Position numbers and translations under genes: made by a program. Under the pieces are notes generated by a model. That model searched no databases, was not told the origin of the DNA, and saw only the letters and a program-made list of their open reading frames with translations. Below are positions 28,901-37,170 of a stretch of 46,100 nt of DNA, one piece after another. Origin of the DNA: CAUZFZ01 sp963579025. GTDB taxonomy: Bacteria; Planctomycetota; Planctomycetia; Planctomycetales; Planctomycetaceae. The number at the start of each line of letters is the position of its first letter. Positions within the stretch are counted from its first letter, which is position 1. The stretch covers positions 1 through 46,100 of the forward strand of contig CAUZFZ010000074.1 in NCBI GenBank assembly GCA_963579025.1, given 5' to 3'.

Positions 28901-29336
28901 ACTCACGGCCCATGAATCGGATCTGGATTTCTTCTTCTTCGCGCAGAATGGCGCTTTCCGATGCGGACTGTTCCGTCGTCAGAACCTGTTGCACGCGAGC
29001 AATGGTCTCTTCGGGCAGCAGTTCTTTGGCCATATACCCGGACGCGCCCGCAACCAGTCCATCCAGAACATCGGCTCCCGCGCCACCATCAGTCCGCACG
29101 ATCACCGGAATGCGATACATCGGATGTCGAGACCGTATTTCACGGCACAAATCCAGGCCGGAGCCATCAGGTAACGTGCGGTCGGTGATGATCAGAATGG
29201 GGGTGGGAGTCGCCGCGGAACGTTCAAGACCCTCCCGCAGGCTCGCCGCGGTGGACACTTCGAATCCGGCGTCCCGGATGACATCAGGCAGCCCGTTGCC
29301 CGATCGACTTTCCGCAACGATCAGAATGTGAGTCAT
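25953..29336 (-). CDS. Hybrid sensor histidine kinase REC-PAS-PAS-HisKA-HATPase-REC-REC-Hpt
   Basis: A 1127-residue phosphorelay protein. Domains in order: an N-terminal receiver (about 1-125; phospho-acceptor D52 in IITDRTLPDGSG), a coiled linker, PAS 1 (about 190-310; LTFANQRYCQSL), PAS 2 (about 315-440; NIFFKDRDGRYLRVN), HisKA with H464 in MSHEIRTPMNAIIG, an ATPase domain with VGNSIKFTEDGEI and GTGLGLAIS, receiver 2 (RRILVVDDNATNRRIL; Asp near 765 in LILTDAHMPG), receiver 3 (about 860-980; LILMDVQMPEMDGL), and a C-terminal Hpt domain with the His in AAHTVLGN near 1064. The Lys that normally follows in the Hpt motif is Leu here. There is no transmembrane segment, so it is a cytosolic sensor. 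No dedicated output regulator is adjacent, so its target is unknown. Confidence 0.93.
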   Translation of the reverse strand: MTHILIVAESRSGNGLPDVIRDAGFEVSTAASLREGLERSAATPTPILIITDRTLPDGSGLDLCREIRSRHPMYRIPVIVRTDGGAGADVLDGLVAGASGYMAKELLPEETIARVQQVLTTEQSASESAILREEEEIQIRFMGREYSLHASLQQLVNVLGSSLADLAHTSERLEAELDRRRKVEQKLRDSEALYESLVESLPLNLLRKNLDGQLTFANQRYCQSLDRTRDEMLGSTDYDLFPDELADKYTADDRQIMETREVLETTESHVLPDGETRYVHVLKTPVYDANSNVVGVQGIFWDVTARREAELALEHERFLLTSLLDSIPDNIFFKDRDGRYLRVNRAMASRLGLSRPDDAVGKSAADFFLPEYLDGIAAAEEQSVNEGISTVGSEQLITWPDGSRKWVAVTRMPLREPNGTIAGCFGVSHDITDQKTAQEAIGEARDAAESASEAKSNFLANMSHEIRTPMNAIIGLTELVLDSELSQSQREYLTLVQESGESLLGVINDVLDFSKIEAGRLELDPRPFQLREVLGDTLKSLAIRAHRDRIEIACHVATDVPEFLIGDAGRLRQIIVNLVGNSIKFTEDGEIVVDVSIEEGDLPPRVDVPDEFSPPEPVLLRFAVRDTGIGIPANKLQRIFEAFEQADTSMTRRYEGTGLGLAISSHLIELMGGRIEVESELGTGSTFHFVARLDVGSQTVAASDESRRTLEGRRILVVDDNATNRRILEEMLRNWMTIPTPVSGAERAITILEEVHGTPEEFDLILTDAHMPGTDGFSLVAQLRERSDLKIPIVMMLTSSGRTGDITRCNELGIASYLTKPVKQSELFDAIVETLNVTAAIDDEQSVSQPTLVHQRTLSVLLAEDSLVNQKLAIALLEKWGHDVTVAPNGAEAVRRWSRESFDLILMDVQMPEMDGLEATRTIRQREFDAGGDSHMPIIAMTAHALKGDEERCLSAGMDAYVSKPIRAPILFQKIAELSNGPKGDGEAVPAVISPGHRLEAESSGESLTTSATNVVDWSAALEVVGGSQELLYEILESILEETPQQLALLRRSIVSADAQTARRAAHTVLGNMRAISMTGAIDQATIVEGLAADAQFDAIPEPLSVLQAIVDAVLLDIRHYLAHAVG

Positions 29337-29509
29337 GAGTGGTCGTCCGGGGGTGTATCAGCGTGTGTGGTCTTCCGACATACTACGCCTGTGTCAGTTG
29401 CTTTTCTGCGCGGCGGTCGTCTCAACCACGGGAGAGAAGTTTCTGAGACAATTGTCCAACGCGCCAATGCCGTCGTATCCATGGTGGACGGTCAGACCTG
29501 AATTGCCGG

Positions 29510-29571
29510 GTAGCCGAAGTCGCCAGACTTTGGCCGCTTGCCGAAATCCAAACTCTGGCGAGTTTGGCTAC
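29510..29571. repeat. Imperfect inverted repeat, CTGGCGA-type planctomycete palindrome
   Basis: Two 24-base arms, 29510-29533 and 29548-29571, pair at about 21 of 24 positions around a 14-base loop. The arms begin GTAGCC and end GGCTAC, with TCGCCAGA / TCTGGCGA in the middle. The unit lies 32 bases upstream of the DUF817 start, in the divergent region with the histidine kinase. The rest of 29337-29602 shows nothing further. Confidence 0.75.
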
Positions 29572-29602
29572 ATGTCATTTCAGCTTGGACGCACCACCAG
29601 TG

Positions 29603-30391
29603 ATGTTCCTGAAAACATTCCTGTACGAGTTCTGGCTCTTCGGTATCAAACAGGCATCAGCCTGTGTCTTCGGTGCGTACCTGCTGAGTCTGATCCTGTT
29701 GACGGAAGTCTGGTATCCAGCCGACTGCCCACTCTACCGAAATGACTTCCTGTTTCTCGCGGCAGTCGCGTTCCAGATCGTCCTGCTGGCGTTGCGCCTC
29801 GAATCTTTGCGGGAAGCCGCAGTAATTCTGGTCTTCCACGTTGTGGCCACAGTCATGGAGGTGTTCAAGACTTCCGACGCCATCGGAGCGTGGCATTACC
29901 CAGGCGACTTCCACATCGGCATTGGCAACGTCCCGCTGTTCGCCGGGTTCATGTACAGCGCTGTCGGGAGTTACATCGCCCGCGTGTGGCGCATCTTTGA
30001 CTTTCAATTCACACGGTATCCGCCGCAGTGGACGACGTGGATTCTGGTGGGACTGATCTACATCAACTTCTTCACGCACCATTACACGATCGACATCCGC
30101 AACGGCCTGCTGCTCGCATCTTTCGCCTTATACGGACGCTGCACCATCTATTTCCGCATGGACAAAGTGCACCGCCACATGCCGGTCGTGATTGGCTGGT
30201 TTCTTGTGGCACTATTCATTTGGTTCGCCGAGAACATCGCTACGTTTGCCGGCATCTGGCTCTATCCCAACCAGCGTGATGGCTGGGCGATGGTCTCTCC
30301 GGTGAAACTCATCGCCTGGTACCTGCTGATGCTACTCAGCTTCGTACTGGTTGCTCTGCTCCACCGCAGCGATGACGAAGACGTGACGTAG
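29603..30391 (+). CDS. DUF817 family integral membrane protein
   Basis: A 262-residue polytopic membrane protein. Around eight hydrophobic segments are visible. The most characteristic motifs are FLYEFWLFGIKQASACVFG at the N-terminus, FKTSDAIGAWHYPG, LFAGFMYSAVGSYIARVWRI, FFTHHYTIDIR and FAENIATFAGIWLYPNQ. These match the DUF817 family, whose function is unknown; the conserved His, Trp and acidic residues in loops hint at a redox, transport or enzymatic role. ATG 29603 starts at the conserved MFLKTFLYEF segment. Upstream residues from 29564 would be translated from the inverted repeat, so they were left out. There is no clear Shine-Dalgarno. It is convergent with the Ski2-like helicase gene. 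Confidence 0.85.
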   Translation: MFLKTFLYEFWLFGIKQASACVFGAYLLSLILLTEVWYPADCPLYRNDFLFLAAVAFQIVLLALRLESLREAAVILVFHVVATVMEVFKTSDAIGAWHYPGDFHIGIGNVPLFAGFMYSAVGSYIARVWRIFDFQFTRYPPQWTTWILVGLIYINFFTHHYTIDIRNGLLLASFALYGRCTIYFRMDKVHRHMPVVIGWFLVALFIWFAENIATFAGIWLYPNQRDGWAMVSPVKLIAWYLLMLLSFVLVALLHRSDDEDVT

Positions 30392-30541
30392 GCGTAAGGC
30401 GAGCGGCAGATGAGAATTTACCGCCCCTGAGTTTATCTCAGGGATTCTCGCGTTTCTGCACTACGCAATCGGTAGTGCAAAGACGCGAGAACCCCCGACG
30501 TAAAGTCGGGGGCGTTGAAAACTCCTCACTTGCCGCACGCC
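30391..30541. repeat. Four-way-junction structured element, copy 1
   Basis: The core 30422-30517 (96 bases) matches 42186-42281 with a single difference. Three hairpins are perfect: CCCTGAG/CTCAGGG; TTCTCGCGT/ACGCGAGAA with inner TGCACTAC/GTAGTGCA; and CCCCCGAC/GTCGGGGG. The flanks pair as an outer stem: GGC 30398-30400 with GCC 30539-30541, GCGGCA 30403-30408 with TGCCGC 30531-30536, and TGAG 30411-30414 with CTCA 30525-30528. It fills the gap between the convergent DUF817 and helicase genes. Confidence 0.9.
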
Positions 30542-30553
30542 TGATCAGAAAGC

Positions 30554-33289
30554 TCAGTCCGTCTTTACGTCCGGCTCGTCACCCTGGATCCAATCGGATG
30601 CGCGCGCGGACTCGATCATCTGATCGGTGCTCTGCGGATCCACCTGGCGGCATGCGTCCGTGAGCTGCAGCGATACGGACGTCAGCTCCTCGTGCCAGAC
30701 GGTTCCCTCGGCCACGTGCGCGAGGAACTCCTCGCACAGCAGGATGAACCGCAGCACGTGCCTGAAGACGATGCCTTCCTGACGCACGATTCTCTTTGAC
30801 GTCACCAGCTTGTTGAAATCGCCACCAAAATGCAGCAGCTCACCGATTGCCCACACGGACGTGATGCGAATGTCCGAGACACCTGGAAACTCGGCCTCAA
30901 ACAGCACCTTCAACTTTTCGGGAAACGCCAGCGGGAAGGTCCAGTCTGCCGGATCGTCCGAGGGCGGGTCGCCTTTATCGACTGTGTCACTCAATTCGGC
31001 ATGCGATGCCAGCCCGCGCTGCAGCAGTTCCGGATCGAGAAACTGCGTTGTAAACAGACTCGGCGGCAGCATGTCCGACCGTGGGATCCGCAGCGGTTTA
31101 CATAACGAGCCTGGAAACGTCAGAACGCTTTCCAGAGCCTGAATACGCTCCGCCCCGTTTACGTGAGGCAACACTCTCAGCAGGAACAGACCATACAGCG
31201 GATTCACGCTGCGAAACGTGAGCACATCGGCCAGTGACTCATTGGGATAGGCGCGATCCGGTACATAGACAAGCTCGTCATCGTCGCCGTCGCGCACCAG
31301 TTTTCGTCCGTCGCCACTTGCACCCGGTCCGGTTTTGACTCCCTGAGCTTCCAGCAGGAACTTCAACGAGGACGACAGTTTTGCAGTGGCGGGAGCTTTC
31401 GCAGCGTCATCGCTGGTCTGGGCGATTTCCTGCTCGGACATGTCTTTGACGGGCGGTGAGTCAAGAACCGCCTCAGGCGATTGGGGGCTGTCGGCCCCGC
31501 GGCCGACGTCTTCTTCTTCAACGTCGGGGGACTCAGGTTCCTCGCTCGCCGTGTCCGCCGCAGGTCCATCGTCGTTATCAACTCCAAGGCCGAACGCGTC
31601 CTCTTCTTCGACTGGCGGTTCCTCTGCATCGTCGTTCACTTGACCGACATCAGGAGCTGCGTGATTCCGCCCATCCCACACGGTCTGCTCACCGAACGTA
31701 CTGGCATCGGCCAGCGACTGAATCTGCTCGTTCAGATCGGATGGTGTGGACACACCGTCCTGTGGCTTCGGGGGAGCGGGAACCAGATTGATGTACCCGC
31801 CCGACTCAAGCGTGATCAGCATCTCGGTCAGGCGCAGTTCTGCGGAGTCCAGTTCTTTCGGCGACATCAGTCTTCTGCGCACCGCCTGTCGCAGTCGATC
31901 AACTTCCGGCGAAAACCCCAGCAGATAAGCCAGCAGACGCCACGGTAACTGACCCTGACTCGCCAGGTCTCCCGGTGGCGCGGCGATCAATCGTTCGAAT
32001 TGAGATTCATTCCAGTACTGCACCGTCGTACGTCGTTTCGGCAGCTTCTTCTTCATCTTCTTCCGCTTCTTCATCAGGATCGGATCCCGAGTGTCCTCGG
32101 GAATCTGCTCCAGCTTCAGTTTGGCGCGATGAATGCGGACGTCGTCTTCATGTGACAGCGCGAAGACGTATCCTTCCGTATCGAACTGTGGTCGCCCGGC
32201 CCGTCCGAACATCTGATGCGCACTGCTTGGATCGATCAGTTTTTTTCGACCGGGTGGGCCTTTTAACAGTGTGTTCACCAGCACGGACCGCGCCGGCAGG
32301 TTGATTCCGGCGGCAAGAGTTTCAGTACAGGTGCAGACACTCAATAACTTGCGTTGAAACAGCCCCTCGACGATCCGCTTGTACTTCGGCAACAGTCCGG
32401 CATGGTGCACGCCGACTCCGCGCAGCAGAAGCGTCTTCAGCTTGGGCCCGGCACCCTGCGACCAGTCGTGCTTCTTCACTTCCTCGTCAAGCTGCTTCTG
32501 CTGTCCGTCGATCAACAGCGCCTTACCCTTCAGCTCCTCGGCGACCCGCCAGCACTCGTCGCGGTTGAAACAGAACAGCAGCATCGGCGTCTTGCGCGTT
32601 TCATCGTCGCCCGACGCCATCCGCTCGACCTGCTCATTCAGTAGTTGGTCTTCGATCCAGTGAAATCGAAGTGGCACATTCCGTTCGGTGCCCTGCACCA
32701 GTTCGAGTCGCCGTCCGTGTGCCTTGTTGAGCCAGATCCGAAACTCGGCCGTATTCCCCACGGTGGCCGACAGCAACATAAGCCGCACCGACTTCGGCAA
32801 CAGCCCCAGCGAAAGCTCCCACACGATTCCACGTTCCGGGTCGTTGAAGCTGTGAAACTCGTCCATCACGACCGCTGACACATTGCTGAAGTCAATCGCG
32901 TCGTTATGCAGCAGCCGATTGAGAAGAATTTCTGCAACAACAACCAGAACAGTTGCCTCGGGATTCACTTTGCGGTTGCCGGTGACCAGCCCGACGTCCT
33001 CTTCACGGAATCCCCAGCGCACGGCGGCGGCCTGGACTTCCTGAAACTTCTGCTCAGTCAGCGCGATCAGCGGCGTTGTGTAATACGCCTGCTTCCCTGT
33101 GCTGAGAGCTTCGAACAGCGCCGCTTCGGCGATCAGAGTTTTCCCAGTACCGGTCGGAGCACAGATCAGGATTCCCTGTTCGGTCGTGAACCAGCTCAGC
33201 AAAGCCTCTTCCTGCAACGGATACGGCTCGAACAGCAGTTGATCCAGATACTCGGAAGCAAGGTCATCGCGACTGATGTCAGCAGGCAT
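30554..33289 (-). CDS. Ski2-like DEAD/DEAH-box helicase with acidic insert
   Basis: A 911-residue superfamily 2 helicase of the Ski2/Mtr4/Hel308-like kind. Motif I is APTGTGKT (44-51), motif Ia YYTTPLIALTEQ, motif II DEFH (143-146), motif III SAT (174-176), and motif VI QMFGRAGRPQFDTEG. Cold segments such as TLLLRGVGVHHAGLLPKYKR and CTCTETLAAGINLPA are typical of Ski2-like RNA or DNA unwinding enzymes. A basic patch KKRKKMKKKLPKRR (about 415) and a long Asp/Glu-rich disordered stretch (about 540-640) precede a C-terminal domain with no family I can name. Start ATG 33289 follows GGA. It lies 87 bases after priA on the same strand. RNA turnover or DNA repair are both possible roles. Confidence 0.85.
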   Translation of the reverse strand: MPADISRDDLASEYLDQLLFEPYPLQEEALLSWFTTEQGILICAPTGTGKTLIAEAALFEALSTGKQAYYTTPLIALTEQKFQEVQAAAVRWGFREEDVGLVTGNRKVNPEATVLVVVAEILLNRLLHNDAIDFSNVSAVVMDEFHSFNDPERGIVWELSLGLLPKSVRLMLLSATVGNTAEFRIWLNKAHGRRLELVQGTERNVPLRFHWIEDQLLNEQVERMASGDDETRKTPMLLFCFNRDECWRVAEELKGKALLIDGQQKQLDEEVKKHDWSQGAGPKLKTLLLRGVGVHHAGLLPKYKRIVEGLFQRKLLSVCTCTETLAAGINLPARSVLVNTLLKGPPGRKKLIDPSSAHQMFGRAGRPQFDTEGYVFALSHEDDVRIHRAKLKLEQIPEDTRDPILMKKRKKMKKKLPKRRTTVQYWNESQFERLIAAPPGDLASQGQLPWRLLAYLLGFSPEVDRLRQAVRRRLMSPKELDSAELRLTEMLITLESGGYINLVPAPPKPQDGVSTPSDLNEQIQSLADASTFGEQTVWDGRNHAAPDVGQVNDDAEEPPVEEEDAFGLGVDNDDGPAADTASEEPESPDVEEEDVGRGADSPQSPEAVLDSPPVKDMSEQEIAQTSDDAAKAPATAKLSSSLKFLLEAQGVKTGPGASGDGRKLVRDGDDDELVYVPDRAYPNESLADVLTFRSVNPLYGLFLLRVLPHVNGAERIQALESVLTFPGSLCKPLRIPRSDMLPPSLFTTQFLDPELLQRGLASHAELSDTVDKGDPPSDDPADWTFPLAFPEKLKVLFEAEFPGVSDIRITSVWAIGELLHFGGDFNKLVTSKRIVRQEGIVFRHVLRFILLCEEFLAHVAEGTVWHEELTSVSLQLTDACRQVDPQSTDQMIESARASDWIQGDEPDVKTD

Positions 33290-33376
33290 AATCGAGTCCG
33301 GGAAAGTCGTTCAGCGCGAATGGGTCGTGGTGATCTTAAACAGTCCGACCAGCGGACGGTCGCTGTCATGGGATAC

Positions 33377-35704
33377 TCAGCGCATGTTGATTGGATCGAC
33401 GTCGAGCACGAACTCGACGCTGCGGTCGCTGGGTAGTGCGGGGCGCAGTTCACGCCACAGATCGCGGACGGGCTGCAGGTCGAGGGCGGACAGCAGGAAG
33501 TGGAATCGGTAATTGCTCTGCAGCTTCCCGACCGGGCACGGGGCCGGTCCCAGCACACGGATATCCAGTTTGCGGCGGTCGACGACTTCGCGCAGTACGT
33601 CAGCCATGTCCAGAGCCACTGACTGCACGGCCTCTTCGATCGGCCCGCGCAGGATGACTCGGACCCAGTGACGAAACGGTGGGGAATCCATCTCGCGTCG
33701 ATTTTTCAATTCGTGTGCCGCAAAGCCCAGGAAGTCGTGTCGAGTCGCGTGCTCAATCGCCACATCCGTCGGAGCACATGTCTGAACAAAGACACGACCG
33801 CCGCGTTCGCTGCGGCCGGCTCGACCAGCGACCTGAGAGATCAACTGGAAAGTTCGCTCGGACGCTCGCAGGTCCGGCTGGTGCAGAACGGTGTCCGCAT
33901 CAACAACGCCGACCAGCGTGACGTTGGGAAAATCCAGCCCTTTGGCGATCATCTGCGTCCCGACCAGGATCTCAGCCTCACCGCGACGGAAGATCTCCAG
34001 AGCTTCGTCGTGACTGCCACGTCGCTGCATCGTGTCGCTGTCCATGCGAATCACACGGTGGCCGGGGAACTTCGATTTCACTTCCTGCTCGAGCCGCTGC
34101 GTACCCGTGCCAAAGTAGCGGATGCCGGGTTTACCGCAGGCGGGACACGAATCCGGCGGCGCGGCTTCCAGTCCGCAGGTATGGCACAGAATGATGTTCC
34201 GGTCCCGGTGCAGAGTGAACGTGATGTCGCAGTTCGGGCACTTGACTCCGGCACTGCAGCTTCGGCACCAGACCGTGGGCGAATAGCCGCGCAGGTTGAG
34301 AAACAGGATTATCTGTCCCTTGTCCCGCAAAGCCGTTTGAATTGCCGTGCGCAGCGCCCGCCCGATGGCGTGCCCTTTCGAACACAACGGATCGTTCCGC
34401 AGATCGACCAGAGTGACCGGCGGAAGCGGCAGTCCGGAGACGCGACTGGGGAGCGAGAGGAGCGTGTCGGTGTTCGACTCGTGACCGACGCGAACCCAGC
34501 TTTCCAGCGTCGGGGTGGCGGTGCCGAGAATAAGTGGGATGCCGCACAGTTCGGCGCGGTGCCGCGCAACCTCGCGCGCGTGATAGCGCGGAGCCGAATC
34601 CTGCTTGAACGAGTTCTCGTGCTCTTCGTCGATGACGATCAGGCCCAGATGCGGCGCGGGAGCAAACACGGCACTGCGGGCGCCCACGATGACCTGAACT
34701 TCTCCCCGACCGATACGCCGCCAGTGCCAGTGGCGTTCCGCGTCCGTCAGATGACTGTGCAGGACAGCCACTGCATCGAAGCGGCTGCGAAAACGGCGGA
34801 TGGTCTGCGGAGTCAGGCTGATTTCGGGAACCATCACGATGGCCTGACGACCGAATTCCACGACTTCGCGGATCGCCTGGATGTAGACCTCCGTTTTGCC
34901 ACTGCCAGTGACTCCGTGCAGCACGAAAGTCCGGGCCTCGTTTGAGTGAAGCTGCAACCGAATCGATGCCAGTGCGCGACGCTGATCTGGGTTAAGTTCA
35001 ATGTCGGCCTCGCGCTCGATGTGCCCGATGTCCGCTTCGAATGTGTTGGCTCTCAAACGCGTGGCCACGATCAGGCCCTTGTCCCGCAGTCCATTGATCG
35101 GCCCGGGGCCGCAGCCGACGGCTTCGGTGATCTGCTGGCCGCGCAATGGTGCGTTCACCGTACGCAGGTAATCCACTACTGCTGCCTGCTTGACCGGAAG
35201 TTTGACCGTCGTGACCAACTCATCGATGTCAGGAGCCAGAGCGAAAAAAGTCATCTCACGTGTGCCGGCCTGGTTCTTGACGCCTGCCGGGACCGCGGTT
35301 TCGAGTGCCTGGCCCCAACTGCACAGATAACGCTCGGCCATCCAGCGCGTGAGCTGCAGCAGGTGCTCATCCACCAGCGGATGGCGATCGATGAGTTCAC
35401 TGATGCTCTTCAACTTGCGATGCGGAGTCGCCCGACGCGACAGGCCGACACAGAAACCCGGCTCACTGCGGTTGCCGGCGCCGAACGGAACTGCGACTCG
35501 CTGACCAGGTCCGATCAGATCGCGCAACGGTTCGGGGACGAGGTAGTCGAACGTTTTCTCCATCGGCCGCAACAACGCGATTTCGGCGACCAGCCGATCG
35601 TCTTCGGCGACCTGTTCCCATTCCGGGCGGTCGGGCTCGGGAGCAAAGAGTTGTTTCTGCTGCGGTCGGTTGAGCGGCACGGTCGGTCCTGTGCGGGGCG
35701 TCAT
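33377..35704 (-). CDS. priA: Primosomal replication restart helicase PriA
   Basis: A ~775-residue PriA, which recognises stalled forks and reloads the replicative helicase. The N-terminal 3'-DNA-binding domain is visible (LRPMEKTFDYLVPEPLRDL, RVAVPFGAGNRSEPGFCVGL). Helicase motifs are GVTGSGKTEVYI (Walker A), VMVPEISLTPQ, VIVGARSAVFAP, IDEEHENSFKQ (DEEH) and LILGTATPTLESW. Eight cysteines in CRSCSAGVKCPNC and CHTCGLEAAPPDSCPAC form the two zinc sites inserted in the helicase core. GTQMIAKGLDFPNVTLVG and QVAGRAGR complete it. I chose ATG 35704 because a longer frame to 35821 would overlap the small neighbouring gene and adds no conserved residue; the Shine-Dalgarno is poor, so the start is uncertain. 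Confidence 0.95.
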   Translation of the reverse strand: MTPRTGPTVPLNRPQQKQLFAPEPDRPEWEQVAEDDRLVAEIALLRPMEKTFDYLVPEPLRDLIGPGQRVAVPFGAGNRSEPGFCVGLSRRATPHRKLKSISELIDRHPLVDEHLLQLTRWMAERYLCSWGQALETAVPAGVKNQAGTREMTFFALAPDIDELVTTVKLPVKQAAVVDYLRTVNAPLRGQQITEAVGCGPGPINGLRDKGLIVATRLRANTFEADIGHIEREADIELNPDQRRALASIRLQLHSNEARTFVLHGVTGSGKTEVYIQAIREVVEFGRQAIVMVPEISLTPQTIRRFRSRFDAVAVLHSHLTDAERHWHWRRIGRGEVQVIVGARSAVFAPAPHLGLIVIDEEHENSFKQDSAPRYHAREVARHRAELCGIPLILGTATPTLESWVRVGHESNTDTLLSLPSRVSGLPLPPVTLVDLRNDPLCSKGHAIGRALRTAIQTALRDKGQIILFLNLRGYSPTVWCRSCSAGVKCPNCDITFTLHRDRNIILCHTCGLEAAPPDSCPACGKPGIRYFGTGTQRLEQEVKSKFPGHRVIRMDSDTMQRRGSHDEALEIFRRGEAEILVGTQMIAKGLDFPNVTLVGVVDADTVLHQPDLRASERTFQLISQVAGRAGRSERGGRVFVQTCAPTDVAIEHATRHDFLGFAAHELKNRREMDSPPFRHWVRVILRGPIEEAVQSVALDMADVLREVVDRRKLDIRVLGPAPCPVGKLQSNYRFHFLLSALDLQPVRDLWRELRPALPSDRSVEFVLDVDPINMR

Positions 35705-35738
35705 ACCCTGCGACGTTCTGGTTGAAGCCGATCCCTGG

Positions 35739-36047
35739 TCACGCGATTGGATCGCGGTTACGTCGGACTCCGCGCTGCCAGAACAGCCGGTCGTCGGTGA
35801 GGTGAGCATATCGCATGGCACAGTTCAGACAGTACCGGACCTCACCATAGGCGAGGAAGATTTCGCCGGGCAGCAGCAGATGGAAGTAGTCCTTGCCCGG
35901 CTGTTTGAAATGGCAGTACTCACGAATGCCGTCCGTCTTGATGTGAGCCGACCAGCCGTCAGCATACGGGACGTACAGTCGCAGGTCCTCGGGCACGTCG
36001 CGCTCGACCAGCGGTGGTGGCAGTTCAGGTGGATGTCCGGATTCCAT
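35739..36047 (-). CDS. Small conserved-looking protein of unknown function
   Basis: A 102-residue protein from ATG 36047 (GGAA seven bases upstream). The fold looks alpha/beta: LRLYVPYADGWSAHIKTDGI, REYCHFKQPGKDYFHLLLPG, EIFLAYGEVRYCLNCAMRYAHLTDDRLFW. A CLNC motif near the C-terminus could bind metal or be redox-active, but there is only one such pair. I do not recognise the family. It precedes priA by 34 bases on the same strand and is probably in the same transcript. A start at 36143 would add 32 residues of unlikely text. Confidence 0.6.
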   Translation of the reverse strand: MESGHPPELPPPLVERDVPEDLRLYVPYADGWSAHIKTDGIREYCHFKQPGKDYFHLLLPGEIFLAYGEVRYCLNCAMRYAHLTDDRLFWQRGVRRNRDPIA

Positions 36048-36190
36048 GGCCGTTCCGGTCGATTGCAGAAACGCGGTGACGTGAAGTAGACACAATCGCG
36101 TGAAGTAAACACGATCGTACCGGACAGGCAGAACCGTACGCAAAGCCCCGGTTTCTGACTGCCGAACTGCAACTCAGGAAGAGCCGCCCC

Positions 36191-36667
36191 ATGAATTACG
36201 AGATCCTCCCCGCGACGGCTGACGAGTTTTTAGACATCGCTGCATTGGATCGGATCGCATGGCCGATCGTTTCAGACACGTTCATTCCCGACGGAGAACA
36301 TATCTGGCGAGTCTGGCTCGATCATGGCACCTTGCTGGTCGCGAAAGTCCTCGACCGGGAACCGCTCAGCGAATCTCATGAGATCGCCGGGGCGCTGGTC
36401 ATGTTCCCCACAAATGCGGGAGAGTTGTTTCTGCACAAAATCATGGTGCATCCCGTGTGCCGGGGTCAGGGAGTCGGCACCGCACTGATGTCGCGCGTGC
36501 TGAAACAGGCAACGGCTCCCGTGCTGCTGACAGTCGATCCGGAAAACGAACCGGCCGTGCAGCTCTATGAGCGTTTCGGATTCCAGGTGCGAGAACGGAT
36601 CGACGGCTTCTACCGCCCGCACGAAGACCGCCTTGTGATGGTCTACACGCCTGCAGGTCACGGTTGA
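36191..36667 (+). CDS. GNAT family N-acetyltransferase
   Basis: A 158-residue GNAT protein transferring an acetyl group from acetyl-CoA to an amine. The acetyl-CoA pyrophosphate loop is seen as KIMVHPVCRGQGVGTALM (pattern Q/RxxGxG/A), followed by LLTVDPENEPAVQLYERFGF, the usual beta5-alpha4 end with the 'N..A..LYE..GF' signature. The N-terminal half (DEFLDIAALDRIAWPIV) gives the substrate side and is not diagnostic. The start has AGGAAGAG upstream. It stands alone between the small minus-strand gene and an inverted-repeat element. Substrate unknown. Confidence 0.9.
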   Translation: MNYEILPATADEFLDIAALDRIAWPIVSDTFIPDGEHIWRVWLDHGTLLVAKVLDREPLSESHEIAGALVMFPTNAGELFLHKIMVHPVCRGQGVGTALMSRVLKQATAPVLLTVDPENEPAVQLYERFGFQVRERIDGFYRPHEDRLVMVYTPAGHG

Positions 36668-36704
36668 GCGGCACGGCGAAACCACTCGGAATCTAAATTG
36701 GATC

Positions 36705-36858
36705 GCGCCACTTCTGGAGTGCGACGATGCATCGTCGCTTTCAGATTCTCTATTCGCGGCGTAGCCGTTTTTTTCTCTCCGGTGCGGGATCGCCGAGAGT
36801 GCCTGCGCCGCAGTGAAAATGGGAAAGCGGTGATGCATCACCGCAGTCCAAAGTGCGC
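36705..36858. mobile_element. MITE-like element with ~42-bp inverted repeats
   Basis: The left arm (36705-36747) and right arm (36817-36858) are inverted copies with a few mismatches, starting GCGCCACTT and ending AAGTGCGC. Each arm itself contains a palindrome: GCGACGATGCATCGTCGC at 36721-36738 and GCGGTGATGCATCACCGC at 36827-36844. About 70 bases lie between the arms and code for nothing. There is no obvious target-site duplication. It lies upstream of the RTX gene; the rest of 36668-37170 shows no gene. Confidence 0.7.
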
Positions 36859-37170
36859 TGCCCTATTAATCCCCGCCGCGCTACGAGCAGCCAATTCAGG
36901 CGGGGTGTCAGAGCAGGACGAGCGAGTCAAACAGCGCCGTGAATCGCCGCAGTGCGCCTGTCAAGCAGGAGAAGCTGGGCAGAATTTCGCTGTCCTGTGA
37001 ATTGTGCGGCGCCAAACTTTGACGGTTGCATCGATCGTAATGGATTCGCAGGTCACCAAAAGCTGATCAACAGAGAGACGGTCTCTGCGTCCGTCGATGG
37101 CCCATTTCGTGGGCTGTCCACGACGTTCAAGCCGCCACCCTTCTCCGGTGACTCTGATTCCAGGGACGGA

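Noticed and set aside
30391..30541. Cloverleaf-like fold as a tRNA
   Set aside because: It is twice tRNA length, has no anticodon arm of the right size, no T-loop sequence and no CCA-type 3' end.
33668..34945. 425-codon open frame antisense to priA
   Set aside because: A shadow of a certain gene; the composition is Arg/Gln/His-rich as expected of antisense frames.
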